Positions 25,684 to 33,946 of a DNA stretch of 51,430 bases are shown here, piece by piece. The DNA comes from Candidatus Levyibacteriota bacterium (GTDB lineage: Bacteria; Patescibacteriota; Microgenomatia; Levybacterales; GWA1-39-11). A model generated the notes under the pieces. The model searched no databases and was not told the DNA's origin. It saw nothing but the letters and a program-made list of their open reading frames with translations. Made by a program: the position numbers and the translations under genes. The first letter of the stretch is position 1; each line of letters begins with the position of its first letter. The stretch is from positions 1 through 51,430 of the forward strand of contig JAGORM010000005.1 of assembly GCA_018062815.1 (NCBI GenBank). Reading direction: 5' to 3'.

Positions 25684-25788
25684 ATTCTCTGATTTTCTGT
25701 ATTTGTTATCAAAGATCTTCAAGTTTACAGATTAGTTGAATATAGAAAATACCACATATAATAAATCTAATTTATGTATAATGTCAGT

Positions 25789-26628
25789 ATGGAATTATCA
25801 GGCAGAACTCTCTCGGAACAAATTTTGCAAGACGTGACGAGACGAGTTGCAAAACTTGCTCAAAAAAGTATCATCCCAGAGTTAGCAATTATCACTGTCG
25901 GGGGTGAGGAAACATGGCTATCTTATGTTTCTCAAAAAATAAAAACAGCAAAAAGGCTGGGCATAAGAACTGTCCTAATCAATTTGTCTCCCGATAACGA
26001 AGATGAACTAGTTAGAACCATAAAAAAACAAAACAACAGTACAAACGTTCATGGCATAATAGTTCAACGACCGATACCGCATACCTACTCCAGAGAAAAT
26101 ATAGTTACATGTATTGAAAGGGAGAAGGACATTGATGGATTTAGATCTGATTCGTTATACATTGTTCCAGTCTTACTAGCTGTACAGCATTTTATCAGAG
26201 AAGCTTATGGAGTGCTAACAGCCTCGGACTTAAAAAAAGTGTTGATAAATAAAGCCGTTTGCGTAGTCGGAAAAGGAGAAACAGCCGGTGGCCCAGTAAT
26301 AAAATGGCTATCCACTCTAGGAGTAGCTTATACTATTATTGATAGCAAAACGGAAAACCCGTGTCAAGAACTAAAAAAAGCTGACCTCATAATTTGTGCC
26401 GCTGGAAAAAGTGGAGTGGTGAAATCAACTTGCCTAAAGCAAAACGTTGTACTTATTGGGGTCGGAACCCACAAAGAGAATGGGAAACTTACCGGAGATT
26501 ATTATGTGGAGGATATAAAAGAAATTGCAAGCGTATGGACGCCCACCCCGGGAGGAATAGGACCATTAAATCTTTCATATCTCTTTCAGAATTTAGTCAG
26601 AGCAGCAGAAAAACAGACTAATGCATAA
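25789..26628 (+). CDS. folD: Divergent FolD-family dehydrogenase/cyclohydrolase
   Basis: FolD interconverts 5,10-methylene- and 10-formyl-tetrahydrofolate. The 279-residue protein keeps the substrate-site lysine in SYVSQKIKTAKRLGI, GIIVQRPIP, KDIDGF and WTPTPGGIGP. Two usual motifs are altered: the PCTPxG segment is replaced around YIVPVLLAVQHFI, and the dinucleotide GxSxxVG loop reads GKGETAGGP. Cofactor preference or activity may therefore differ. TATAAT (25777-25782) ends exactly 6 nt before the ATG at 25789, so this start is chosen over 25774, although its -35 is weak; another TATAAT is at 25757-25762. Confidence 0.85.
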   Translation: MELSGRTLSEQILQDVTRRVAKLAQKSIIPELAIITVGGEETWLSYVSQKIKTAKRLGIRTVLINLSPDNEDELVRTIKKQNNSTNVHGIIVQRPIPHTYSRENIVTCIEREKDIDGFRSDSLYIVPVLLAVQHFIREAYGVLTASDLKKVLINKAVCVVGKGETAGGPVIKWLSTLGVAYTIIDSKTENPCQELKKADLIICAAGKSGVVKSTCLKQNVVLIGVGTHKENGKLTGDYYVEDIKEIASVWTPTPGGIGPLNLSYLFQNLVRAAEKQTNA

Positions 26629-26687
26629 ATATCCTAGAGTAATTAACTGCCTCGATTTTTTCATTTCTAAACTATACAATAAGAATT

Positions 26688-27956
26688 ATGGGTTTAAGAA
26701 TTAAAAATATATTTTTCTTTCCAGTAGCATACTACTTTGCCTTTTTTGCAAGTATTAGGCTAAAAAAATGGAACCCAAGAATTATTGTAATTACTGGATC
26801 AAGTGGAAAAACTACACTTTTTACGCTTGTTGAATCACAACTTAAAAATAAAGCCCATTATTCCCATCACGCAAATTCCGCAATAGGTATACCATTTGAT
26901 ATTCTTGATTTACACAGGAAAACATTAATGCCAACTGAATGGGTATCACTTGTTTTTAAGGCACCAATTCAAGCATTTAAGCCGTCCTACTCACAAAAAC
27001 TATACATTGTAGAATGTGATGCGGATAGACCAGGAGAAGGAAAATTTCTAGCTCGTCTTCTAAAACCAGAGGCAACTTTGTGGGTGTCCTCCACCAGAAC
27101 ACACAGCATGAATTTTGACAAACTTGTGCCTGGAACTTTTAAGAACGTGGAAGAAGCAATTGCTCATGAATTTGGTAATTTTATAGAGAAGACAACTTCA
27201 ATTGCCATAGTAAATGGTGACTCAGAACTTGTGGAAAAGCAGCTTAAAAGAACAGCTGCGACTGTAAAAAAAATCACAATAAATAACTTAAAAGATTACG
27301 AAATCTCAAATACCGGTACTGTATTTAGCATGAAAGAAGCAAAAATTAAACTAAAAGCCTTACTTCCAAAAGAAGTGTATTACTCAATTCAGATGACAAA
27401 AATTCTCTGCGAGTATCTTCAGTTACCTTTTGATCCTTCTTTCCCTGAACTCAAACTTCCTCCTGCCAGAAGCTCATTATTCAGGGGCATAAAAAACATT
27501 ACTATAATTGATTCAACTTATAACGCAAACTTTTCATCTATGCATGCTGTTATCAGCATGTATAACTCGTACCCAGCAAAGCAAAAATGGGTCGTAATTG
27601 GCGACATGCTTGAACAGGGGAAAGAAGAGGCGGAAGAACACGAAAAACTAGCCGAACTACTTTTGAAACAAAACTACAAAAGAATGGTGCTACTCGGACC
27701 CAGGGTAAAAAAATACACTTTTCCCAAGCTTATAGAAAAACTTCCAAAAAACACTCCTATTGCGGTGTTTGAGAACCCTAAAGAAGTTTTGTTGCATCTT
27801 CAAGAAAATATAAAGGGAGGAGAAACTATTCTTTTTAAAGGAGCCAGATTTCTTGAGGGAGTTATTGAGAATTTATTACTGGATAAGAAAGAAAAATCAC
27901 AGCTTGCGCGCAGAGAAAAAGTCTGGGAAGATCGGAGGAAAAAATGGGGGCTCTAG
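26688..27956 (+). CDS. MurF-like Mur ligase lacking the N-terminal UDP-binding domain
   Basis: This 422-residue ATP-dependent ligase has a hydrophobic N-terminal helix (about 8-24, IFFFPVAYYFAFFASIRL) and then at once the P-loop ITGSSGKTTLF (about 33-43), where normal MurF has an N-terminal UDP-MurNAc-peptide-binding domain of about 80-100 residues. The central domain includes YIVECDADRPGEGKF and HEFGNF. The C-terminal domain is MurF-like: IDSTYNANFSSMHAVISMY and VVIGDMLEQGKEEAEEHEKL. It may join an amino acid or peptide to a lipid-linked or polymeric acceptor at the membrane. It heads a four-gene overlapping operon; TACAAT (26675-26680) ends 7 nt before the ATG. Confidence 0.85.
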   Translation: MGLRIKNIFFFPVAYYFAFFASIRLKKWNPRIIVITGSSGKTTLFTLVESQLKNKAHYSHHANSAIGIPFDILDLHRKTLMPTEWVSLVFKAPIQAFKPSYSQKLYIVECDADRPGEGKFLARLLKPEATLWVSSTRTHSMNFDKLVPGTFKNVEEAIAHEFGNFIEKTTSIAIVNGDSELVEKQLKRTAATVKKITINNLKDYEISNTGTVFSMKEAKIKLKALLPKEVYYSIQMTKILCEYLQLPFDPSFPELKLPPARSSLFRGIKNITIIDSTYNANFSSMHAVISMYNSYPAKQKWVVIGDMLEQGKEEAEEHEKLAELLLKQNYKRMVLLGPRVKKYTFPKLIEKLPKNTPIAVFENPKEVLLHLQENIKGGETILFKGARFLEGVIENLLLDKKEKSQLARREKVWEDRRKKWGL

Positions 27957-28642
27957 AAAAAAAAATATACATATTGCATGGGTGGGCAACTGACGTATCA
28001 CGCTGGGAACCATTCTTAAAAGAGCTAAAAAATTTAAAAATCACACCAGTACTTCTTCCTATCCCCGGTTTAACAGCACCTCTTGATAAACCCTGGGGCA
28101 TTGATGATTATGTGCAATGGCTTTTTGAAATTGTAAATAAAGAGCCAAAAATTGCCCTCCTTGGGCATTCTAATGGAGGGAGAATTGCTCTTTCATTCGC
28201 AGTTAAATATCCCGATGAAATTAACCAACTATTTTTAATAGACAGTGCAGGTATTTATCACAACGACTTCATATCCAGAACAAAACGAAACGCTTTCCGA
28301 GCAATTTCTAAGGTTGGAAAAAAAATTACCAACAGTTCACTTGCTAAAAATTTGCTATACAAGCTAGCGCATGAGTCAGACTATAAAAATGCCACCCCAA
28401 TACAACAGGAGACCATGAAAAGGCTTATCTCAGTCGATCTTCTTCCTGTGCTATCTGAAATAAAAGCAAAAACATATATAATTTGGGGGGAAAATGACCA
28501 AATAACACCTTATACTGACGCACTTATCTTGAAGTCTGGCATACAAAACTCAAAGCTTTTTACCATTCCCGACGGCACACACTCACCGCAATTTACCCAT
28601 ACATCCGAAGTTGTTAACATAATAAAGGAGAATTTAGTCTGA
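27944..28642 (+). CDS. Cytoplasmic alpha/beta hydrolase
   Basis: The 232-residue protein has the compact fold of small esterases/lipases: YILHGWATDVSRWEPFLKEL at the N-terminus, nucleophile elbow LLGHSNGGRIAL (Ser about 70), the acid in IWGENDQITPY and His in IPDGTHSPQF. No signal peptide is visible. It overlaps the Mur-like ligase by 13 bp with a GGAGG sequence inside the ligase's last codons, so the two are translationally coupled. In this context it may hydrolyse an activated intermediate of envelope synthesis, but the substrate is unknown. Confidence 0.8.
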   Translation: MGALEKKIYILHGWATDVSRWEPFLKELKNLKITPVLLPIPGLTAPLDKPWGIDDYVQWLFEIVNKEPKIALLGHSNGGRIALSFAVKYPDEINQLFLIDSAGIYHNDFISRTKRNAFRAISKVGKKITNSSLAKNLLYKLAHESDYKNATPIQQETMKRLISVDLLPVLSEIKAKTYIIWGENDQITPYTDALILKSGIQNSKLFTIPDGTHSPQFTHTSEVVNIIKENLV

Positions 28643-29814
28643 ATATCTTTAACTCACTTGGATCAAACTATACCTTCCCGTTTGTACTAAAAAGTTTAAA
28701 AAGTGGGGAAGCCAATTCTCAAAATAAACTATCAAAATATCTTCAAAAAAGATACCAGGGGAATGTGACTCTTACACATAAAGGAAGAGATGCCATAGGA
28801 ATTGCACTTCGCGAACTTAATTTGTCACCAAAAAGCAAGGTAGCAGTAACCGGATTTACATGTATTGCGGTCATTGATTCAGTCGAAAAGCAAAACCTTA
28901 CTGTGCATTATTTAGATATTGATGAAAAAACCTTAAATTTTACAGATGAGGAGCTAGAAAAAGCCATAAAGAAAGAGAAAATTAAAGCTGTTATTGTTCA
29001 AAACACACTTGGATTTCCTTGCGATATTGTGAAAATCCAAAATATTTGCAAAAAACATCAAATTGCACTTATTGAAGACCTGGCGCACTCCATAGGAAGT
29101 ATTTATAAAAACGGAAAGGAAGCAGGAACTATTGGAGATTTCACTGTCTTATCTTTCTCTCAGGACAAAGTTGTTGACAGTGTATCTGGTGGTGCGGTTA
29201 TAGCCAAAAATAAAAACATAAAAAATGTAGAAAAAAAGGAAAGCACAGAAAACGCTTTAGAAAAACTATACCCACTTATTACATGGATTATTCGAAAAAC
29301 ATACCCTGTAAAAATAGGTGCATTGCTACACTACACAAGCAAAAAACTTAAGCTTCTATCTGATCCGATGAAAAACTCAAGCAGCAGTCAGTTAACTTCT
29401 TGGCATGCAAGTCTCATTCTCTATGGATTTAAATCACTTACGGAAACACTTAGCCACAAAAGGAAAATAGCCAATATTTACGCGCAATCTCTTCCTGAAC
29501 ATATTCAGTCAAAAGAGATTTCAGAACTTATTAGCATTGGGGCAAATTTAAGATTTCCAATTTTTACAGAAAATAGAGACGCACTTATTAGATATCTTCA
29601 AACTAAAGGAGTATATATTTCCGACACATGGTATGATGCACCAGTTGCTCCAAAAAAATATCTTGGACTTGCTCGCTATCCCAAAGACACTTGCCCTAAT
29701 GCTCAAAGGGTTGCAGAAAAAATCATGAATCTTCCAACACACGTCAATATGTCTGAAAAAAATGCCTATAAATTATCTAATTTAATTACGGTATGGTTAC
29801 AACAAAACAAATAA
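28639..29814 (+). CDS. DegT/DnrJ/EryC1-type PLP aminotransferase, CTG start
   Basis: The family transfers an amino group from glutamate to keto-sugars or related carbonyls using pyridoxal phosphate. The reading open from 28639 gives 391 residues beginning NIFNSLGSNYTFPFVLKSLK, the family's usual N-terminus. No ATG, GTG or TTG is available before the GTG at 28765, which would delete about 42 conserved residues. CTG at 28639 forms a CTGA overlap with the hydrolase stop and has GGAG 8 nt upstream. Motifs include KGRDAIGIALREL, LIEDLAHSIGSIY and SQDKVVDSVSGG with the likely PLP Lys177. Followed by the FemAB-like gene with 22 bp overlap. Confidence 0.85.
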   Translation: MNIFNSLGSNYTFPFVLKSLKSGEANSQNKLSKYLQKRYQGNVTLTHKGRDAIGIALRELNLSPKSKVAVTGFTCIAVIDSVEKQNLTVHYLDIDEKTLNFTDEELEKAIKKEKIKAVIVQNTLGFPCDIVKIQNICKKHQIALIEDLAHSIGSIYKNGKEAGTIGDFTVLSFSQDKVVDSVSGGAVIAKNKNIKNVEKKESTENALEKLYPLITWIIRKTYPVKIGALLHYTSKKLKLLSDPMKNSSSSQLTSWHASLILYGFKSLTETLSHKRKIANIYAQSLPEHIQSKEISELISIGANLRFPIFTENRDALIRYLQTKGVYISDTWYDAPVAPKKYLGLARYPKDTCPNAQRVAEKIMNLPTHVNMSEKNAYKLSNLITVWLQQNK

Positions 29815-30806
29815 CAAATAGGGCAGAGTGGGAAAGATTTCTGGGAAAACATCCTGAAGCAAATTTTCTTCAAAGTTTTGCTTGGGGTGAGTTCCATAAG
29901 TCACTCGGACACAAAATTTTTCGTTCCGGGTTTTATAACAACGGAAAGCTGTGCGGGATTATGCTTTCAATCATAGAACAAGCCCGCCGCGGAACATATC
30001 TAACCGTACCCGCAGGTCCCATCATAGATCTTAATAAAAAATTATATACTAACGCATTTGTTGGAGAAATCAAAAGAATAGGAAAAGAAAATTCTTGTGC
30101 TTTTGTGAGGGTACGACCACAATTATTGTCAAGCTGTGACTCAGTCAAGCTATTCAAGACATTAGGCTTCAGAAATGCACCCATGCATCTCCACGCTGAA
30201 CTTACAAATCAATTAGATATAACAAAAACAGAAGATGAATTATTGTCTGCAATGAGAAAAGGAACGCGCTATGAAATAAGAAAAGCACAAAAAATAGGAA
30301 TAGCAATCTCAGAAAGTATAAATCCGGATGACATGGACATGTTTTATAAGATGCAAATAACAACTTCTAAACGTCAAGGTTTTATTCCATTCACAAAAAA
30401 TTTTTTAAAGAGTCAATTTAAAATTTTTGCAAAAGAAAAAAGTGCCATTCTATATTCTTCATTTTTTGAGAATAAGCTTCTTTCACAAGCATTTATAATT
30501 TTCTATGGAAATGAAGCGGTGTATCATTATGGCGCTTCAACCGATGCCGGAAGAGAATATCCAGGCGCATACCTTATCCAATGGCATGCAATAAAAGAAG
30601 CGAAAAAAAGAAAAATTACTAGGTATAATTTTTGGGGAGTAGCAGCAGACGCAAATCACAGATTCTCAAATTTATCACTATTTAAACGGGGGTTTGGCGG
30701 AGAAGACGTTGAATATCTACACGCTCAAGATTTTGTCTTAAACTATCCAAAATATCTTATAAATTTTTTAATAGAGATGCTAAGGAAAAAAATAAGAAGG
30801 GTATAG
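29793..30806 (+). CDS. FemAB-like (peptidoglycan bridge) acyltransferase
   Basis: FemA/B/X proteins add amino acids from aminoacyl-tRNA to the peptidoglycan stem and have twin GNAT domains. The 337-residue protein has FLQSFAWGEFHKSLGHKIFR (about 24-43), RRGTYLTVPAGPIID, MRKGTRYEIRKAQKIGI (about 151-167) and YHYGASTDAGREYPGAYLIQWHAIKEAKKR, then FWGVA and FKRGFGGEDVEYLHA, all typical of the lipid II:glycine glycyltransferase family. No long coiled-coil insertion is seen. It ends the Mur-like ligase/hydrolase/aminotransferase operon, which suggests a role in stem-peptide or bridge modification. Confidence 0.88.
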   Translation: MVTTKQITNRAEWERFLGKHPEANFLQSFAWGEFHKSLGHKIFRSGFYNNGKLCGIMLSIIEQARRGTYLTVPAGPIIDLNKKLYTNAFVGEIKRIGKENSCAFVRVRPQLLSSCDSVKLFKTLGFRNAPMHLHAELTNQLDITKTEDELLSAMRKGTRYEIRKAQKIGIAISESINPDDMDMFYKMQITTSKRQGFIPFTKNFLKSQFKIFAKEKSAILYSSFFENKLLSQAFIIFYGNEAVYHYGASTDAGREYPGAYLIQWHAIKEAKKRKITRYNFWGVAADANHRFSNLSLFKRGFGGEDVEYLHAQDFVLNYPKYLINFLIEMLRKKIRRV

Positions 30807-30844
30807 TGTTTTATCAAAACTTACTTTAATATTAAACTTTCACC

Positions 30845-30873
30845 TTGACAGTATTTATTTTCTGGTATAAGCT
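30845..30873 (+). promoter_or_regulatory. Promoter predicting a leaderless mRNA for the SIMPL gene
   Basis: TTGACA (30845-30850), 17 bp and TAAGCT (30868-30873), ending 6 nt before the GTG at 30880. A consensus TATAAT (30873-30878) lies too close to the GTG to serve as the -10 of this -35. Confidence 0.55.
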
Positions 30874-30879
30874 ATAATT

Positions 30880-31650
30880 GTGATTAGAGGCTTTTTTAAG
30901 AATTATCTGTTATCCCCAATTTGCTATATAGTACTCGTACTAATTACTCTTTTCATTTTAAATCAGTTCACATATTTTAATATTTCGTTAAGCTCAAATA
31001 ACAATTACAACTCGTTTGAGGTGATTGGAACTGGTAAAGTGACCGCAGCTCCAAACATTGCTACAACAGTGTTTACCATAGAAGAAAAAGGTGCTACACA
31101 GGAACAAGCCAAAAATAGTGCTAATATAAAACAAAATCAGGCAATAAAAGAATTAACTGCGATAGGAATTCCAAAGGCAAACATAAAAACAACCGGATTT
31201 TTTGTAAACCCAAATTTTGAGAATGAAACGTTAACACTGCAAGTTCCGGCAAGACAAGTACAACAGGGTTATATCGCAACCGTCACCACACAGGTTAAAG
31301 GAGAAAAGGTTGACCAGATAAATAATGCGATTGATAAACTTACCGCACTTGGAATAAACGTTGGCGGAGTAGAGTACCAATACAAAGATAAGCAACAGTA
31401 TATAAACGAAGCACAAAATAATGCGATTGCAAATGCAAAAGAGCAGGCACAAAATATTGCGAAAGCAGCAGGATTTAAGTTAGGGAAAATTGTAACCATC
31501 AGAAATGCAGCAAACGACGGACAGTATCAACCTTACTCGACAGAAGCAATGAATATGACTAAAACTGCCCCTGATACAAGTACACAGCTTCAGCCCGGAG
31601 AAAATGAAATCACCTCTCAAATGGGAGTTACTTACTATATCAGAAATTAA
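30880..31650 (+). CDS. SIMPL (DUF541) domain protein, exported
   Basis: The 256-residue protein starts with GTG and has one N-terminal hydrophobic segment (about 10-28). The rest is a SIMPL domain: FEVIGTGKVTAAPNIATTVF, AIKELTAIGIPKANIKTTGF, YIATVTTQVKG, and NEAQNNAIANAKEQAQNIAKAAGFKLGKI with the YxxA/A-K-A helix typical of the family. SIMPL proteins (E. coli YggE/BP26) form oligomeric rings in the periplasm or envelope and are linked to stress protection; no reaction is known. The gene has its own promoter and stands alone. Confidence 0.88.
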   Translation: MIRGFFKNYLLSPICYIVLVLITLFILNQFTYFNISLSSNNNYNSFEVIGTGKVTAAPNIATTVFTIEEKGATQEQAKNSANIKQNQAIKELTAIGIPKANIKTTGFFVNPNFENETLTLQVPARQVQQGYIATVTTQVKGEKVDQINNAIDKLTALGINVGGVEYQYKDKQQYINEAQNNAIANAKEQAQNIAKAAGFKLGKIVTIRNAANDGQYQPYSTEAMNMTKTAPDTSTQLQPGENEITSQMGVTYYIRN

Positions 31651-31673
31651 CTTACGCACTTAATACTGTGCTT

Positions 31674-31955
31674 TCATCTGTTTTTTCGAGGTCTTTCGTG
31701 CTCTTCATAGGACCCAAAATTACCCTGAGGATATCTGGGGATGGACGAGTCATGAGTAGTATCAGGAGTTGCCTCAAATATTATTTTCTCTTTAGAGCTA
31801 TTTACTTCAACGGTCGGTTTTTGCTCTGGTATAAGTACGGACTCCCGATCTCCAGCGCCAATTGCAGCCAGAGGAGAAAGGGCTGCTGCTAAGCCGATCG
31901 CTGACGCTCCTCCCAACGCTATTCTCTTAACTAGTTGCCTTTCCTTAACACTCAT
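31674..31955 (-). CDS. Small exported or anchored protein of unknown function
   Basis: The 93-residue product begins MSVKERQLVKRIALGGASAIGLAAALSPLAAIGAGD, a basic stretch and a hydrophobic Ala/Gly-rich helix (about 11-34) that could be a signal peptide cut after AIGA. The remainder is short, hydrophilic and disordered-looking, with a basic end (EEHERPRKNR). No family is recognised. The start is set at 31955, not the ATG at 31961, because a -10 TAGAAT ends exactly 6 nt upstream and would place the other ATG before the transcript. Confidence 0.6.
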   Translation of the reverse strand: MSVKERQLVKRIALGGASAIGLAAALSPLAAIGAGDRESVLIPEQKPTVEVNSSKEKIIFEATPDTTHDSSIPRYPQGNFGSYEEHERPRKNR

Positions 31956-31961
31956 GCCCAT

Positions 31962-31990
31962 ATTCTACACCAATTTTGTGTTACTCGCAA
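31962..31990 (-). promoter_or_regulatory. Promoter predicting a leaderless mRNA for the 31955 gene
   Basis: On the minus strand TTGCGA (31990-31985), 17 bp and TAGAAT (31967-31962), 6 nt before the ATG at 31955. Confidence 0.5.
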
Positions 31991-32028
31991 AAAATATTAG
32001 TTTTGCTCGATCTTCTTAACATCATGAC

Positions 32029-32961
32029 CTAACGATTCCCCTGGTGAAATTTTTTATGAACTTCTTTTAGTTGTGGATTTGTTACATGAGTATAAATTTG
32101 TGTAGTCGAGATATTTTTATGCCCCAACATTTCCTGTACGGAACGTAGATCTGCTCCGTTTGACAACAGATCAGTGGCAAAAGAATGTCTCATTGTGTGA
32201 GGCGTAGCCTTAACAGGGATTCTCGAGGATTTAACATATCTTTCAACGATTCGCTCAACAGAACGAGGAGTTAATCTCATCTTTTCACCGCCATTTTCTA
32301 TACTGGGAGACTTTGCGTATCTAATAAATAACGGCTTAAATGTATCCAGTCTTTTCTCTGTATATCTAGTTATCCAAAATACTGCAGATTCAGATAAAAA
32401 CACTATTCTTGCTCTATTTCCTTTTCCTATCACCCCAAATTCGCGCGTTTTAAGATTTACGGAGTCCCGATTTAAGCGCGTTAGCTCTGACACACGCAGT
32501 CCGGTTGAGAAAAGCATTTCTAAAATTGTTCTATCCCGAAGTCCCTTTTCCGATCCCGTGTCAACTGCATTAAATAACTCCCGTAGATGGTTTTGATCTA
32601 AAAACTTCAGGGACCTGGATTCGGCCTTTGGAAGATCAATTTTTTCAGGGGCAAGCGTATCCTTGTCATTTCGAATTAAATACCTCAAGCATGAGCGAAG
32701 CGCAATAATGTGATAACTTTGTGTAATTCTCTTAAGCGTTAAGCCTTTCTCATCAGTCAAATTAGATAAATACACCCTGTATCTGCGCACTACATCAGTT
32801 GTGATACTTGAAATTTCCCTCTCTTTTTCGTGTTCCTCAAACCACACCCGAAAACGCTCAAGATAAAATCTATAATTACGAATCGTCAACTTTGAGGAAT
32901 TTTTTTCTATTTCCAAATATTCAAGAAACTGATTTATGTATTGCTCTAATTCACTTTTCAC
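32029..32961 (-). CDS. xerD: Tyrosine recombinase, XerC/XerD type
   Basis: The 310-residue recombinase has the N-terminal SAM-like domain (LEQYINQFLEYLEIEKNSSK, TIRNYRFYLERF) and the catalytic domain with Arg in STGLRVSELTRLN (about 165), His255 and Arg258 in TPHTMRHSFATDLL, His281 in LGHKNIST and nucleophile Tyr290 in TQIYTHV. Length matches XerC/D, and only one such gene is visible, so it may act alone like XerH or XerS on a dif site to resolve chromosome dimers. An integrase role is possible, but no att-like repeats or phage genes are near. It starts with GTG. Confidence 0.9.
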   Translation of the reverse strand: MKSELEQYINQFLEYLEIEKNSSKLTIRNYRFYLERFRVWFEEHEKEREISSITTDVVRRYRVYLSNLTDEKGLTLKRITQSYHIIALRSCLRYLIRNDKDTLAPEKIDLPKAESRSLKFLDQNHLRELFNAVDTGSEKGLRDRTILEMLFSTGLRVSELTRLNRDSVNLKTREFGVIGKGNRARIVFLSESAVFWITRYTEKRLDTFKPLFIRYAKSPSIENGGEKMRLTPRSVERIVERYVKSSRIPVKATPHTMRHSFATDLLSNGADLRSVQEMLGHKNISTTQIYTHVTNPQLKEVHKKFHQGNR

Positions 32962-33104
32962 GGCAGAGTAGGGTATCTAATATATTTTGCGACATAGTAC
33001 ACCAGGAAGTCAATGGACATTAAATTCTTGTGTTGGTTTTGAATGTAGGCTTGTGAGAGTCTGTGGCATGAAAAAATAATTATTACAAAAAAATAAAATA
33101 TTAT

Positions 33105-33112
33105 GCGACATA
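33105..33112 (+). repeat. GCGACATA motif copy between xer and regulator genes
   Basis: Copies of GCGACATA occur at 32989-32996 (28 nt upstream of the xer start), 33105-33112 (just past the regulator's stop) and 33970-33977. Here the motif sits within TTATG-CGA-CATAA (33101-33113), an inverted repeat with a 3 nt centre. The copies flank the recombinase and regulator genes. Confidence 0.5.
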
Positions 33113-33116
33113 AATA

Positions 33117-33641
33117 TTAAAATTTAGGCTCACGTTGCAAGGCAAATTTCTTATATTTATCCACTTGTGCGGGGTTTTTTGGGTCAATAAGGACATGTCC
33201 GTATGAATAAATACCCAGAATAAATCCATTTGGAAATTCCGGTGTTATCAAACCTATTTTCTTCATTTTATTTCTAAGGTTTAACATACGGACTCTTGCA
33301 CTTGATATGTGAGTATCTACAGGATCATTCCTCCATATATCTACACTTCCCATAAGCTTATCCATGGGAATTGTTCGCCCAATGTTTCTCATAAATTCAC
33401 TTAGTATTTGACCTTCAACTTTAGAAAGATGAACTTTACCGGATTCTGATATTAACAACGTTGTGCCTAAATCATATCTGAAAGATGAATGCACAAATTC
33501 CTTATCCGCATGTTGAGGTAGATCGTCGTTATCAAGTGCTCGCTGAATTAGAAGCGCAAAGGCTCTCGCATTCTTTCTGTGTCTTGCTGTGACAGCGTTT
33601 TCAGCAACCAGTTTCATTTGCTCATATGCTTCTTTGGTCAT
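33117..33641 (-). CDS. OmpR/PhoB-type winged-helix DNA-binding protein
   Basis: The 174-residue protein has a short helical N-terminus (about 1-45) and a C-terminal winged helix (about 60-160): LGTTLLISESGKVHLSKVEG, QILSEFMRNIGRTIPMDKLM, DTHISSARVRMLNLRNKMKK, and the wing PNGFILGIYSYGHVLI. This order of strands, the V-(D)-x-H-I-x-x-x-R-x-K/L recognition helix and the GxGY-like wing fit the Trans_reg_C family. No receiver domain is present, so it is not a two-component regulator in the usual sense. It sits next to xer and a motif-rich gene-free region, which may hold its targets. Confidence 0.8.
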   Translation of the reverse strand: MTKEAYEQMKLVAENAVTARHRKNARAFALLIQRALDNDDLPQHADKEFVHSSFRYDLGTTLLISESGKVHLSKVEGQILSEFMRNIGRTIPMDKLMGSVDIWRNDPVDTHISSARVRMLNLRNKMKKIGLITPEFPNGFILGIYSYGHVLIDPKNPAQVDKYKKFALQREPKF

Positions 33642-33647
33642 TTCCTA

Positions 33648-33676
33648 ATTATATATAAGATCTTGATACCTGTAAA
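33648..33676 (-). promoter_or_regulatory. Promoter predicting a leaderless mRNA for the winged-helix gene
   Basis: On the minus strand TTTACA (33676-33671), 17 bp and TATAAT (33653-33648), 6 nt before the ATG at 33641. The intervening TAGGAA could also serve as a weak ribosome-binding site. Confidence 0.6.
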
Positions 33677-33946
33677 CTGGCCCTTCTAGAATGCGATTTA
33701 AGAAGGTTTTTAAGGTAAAGATGTATAGATAGTCGTCTTTGTTTCTTGTGTGCTGTATTGCAGGTCAACAAACACTGTGGAAAGTAATACCATAAATAAA
33801 GACCTATAATAGATGTGTTTTTAACAGGCGTCTCATATAGAGGATATAAGAACCATCTTGATTAATAAACACAATAATAATATCCAACATTTAATCAAAT
33901 AAAAACCACATATAAATCGCAAGCCACTCTCCCACACATATTGTGT

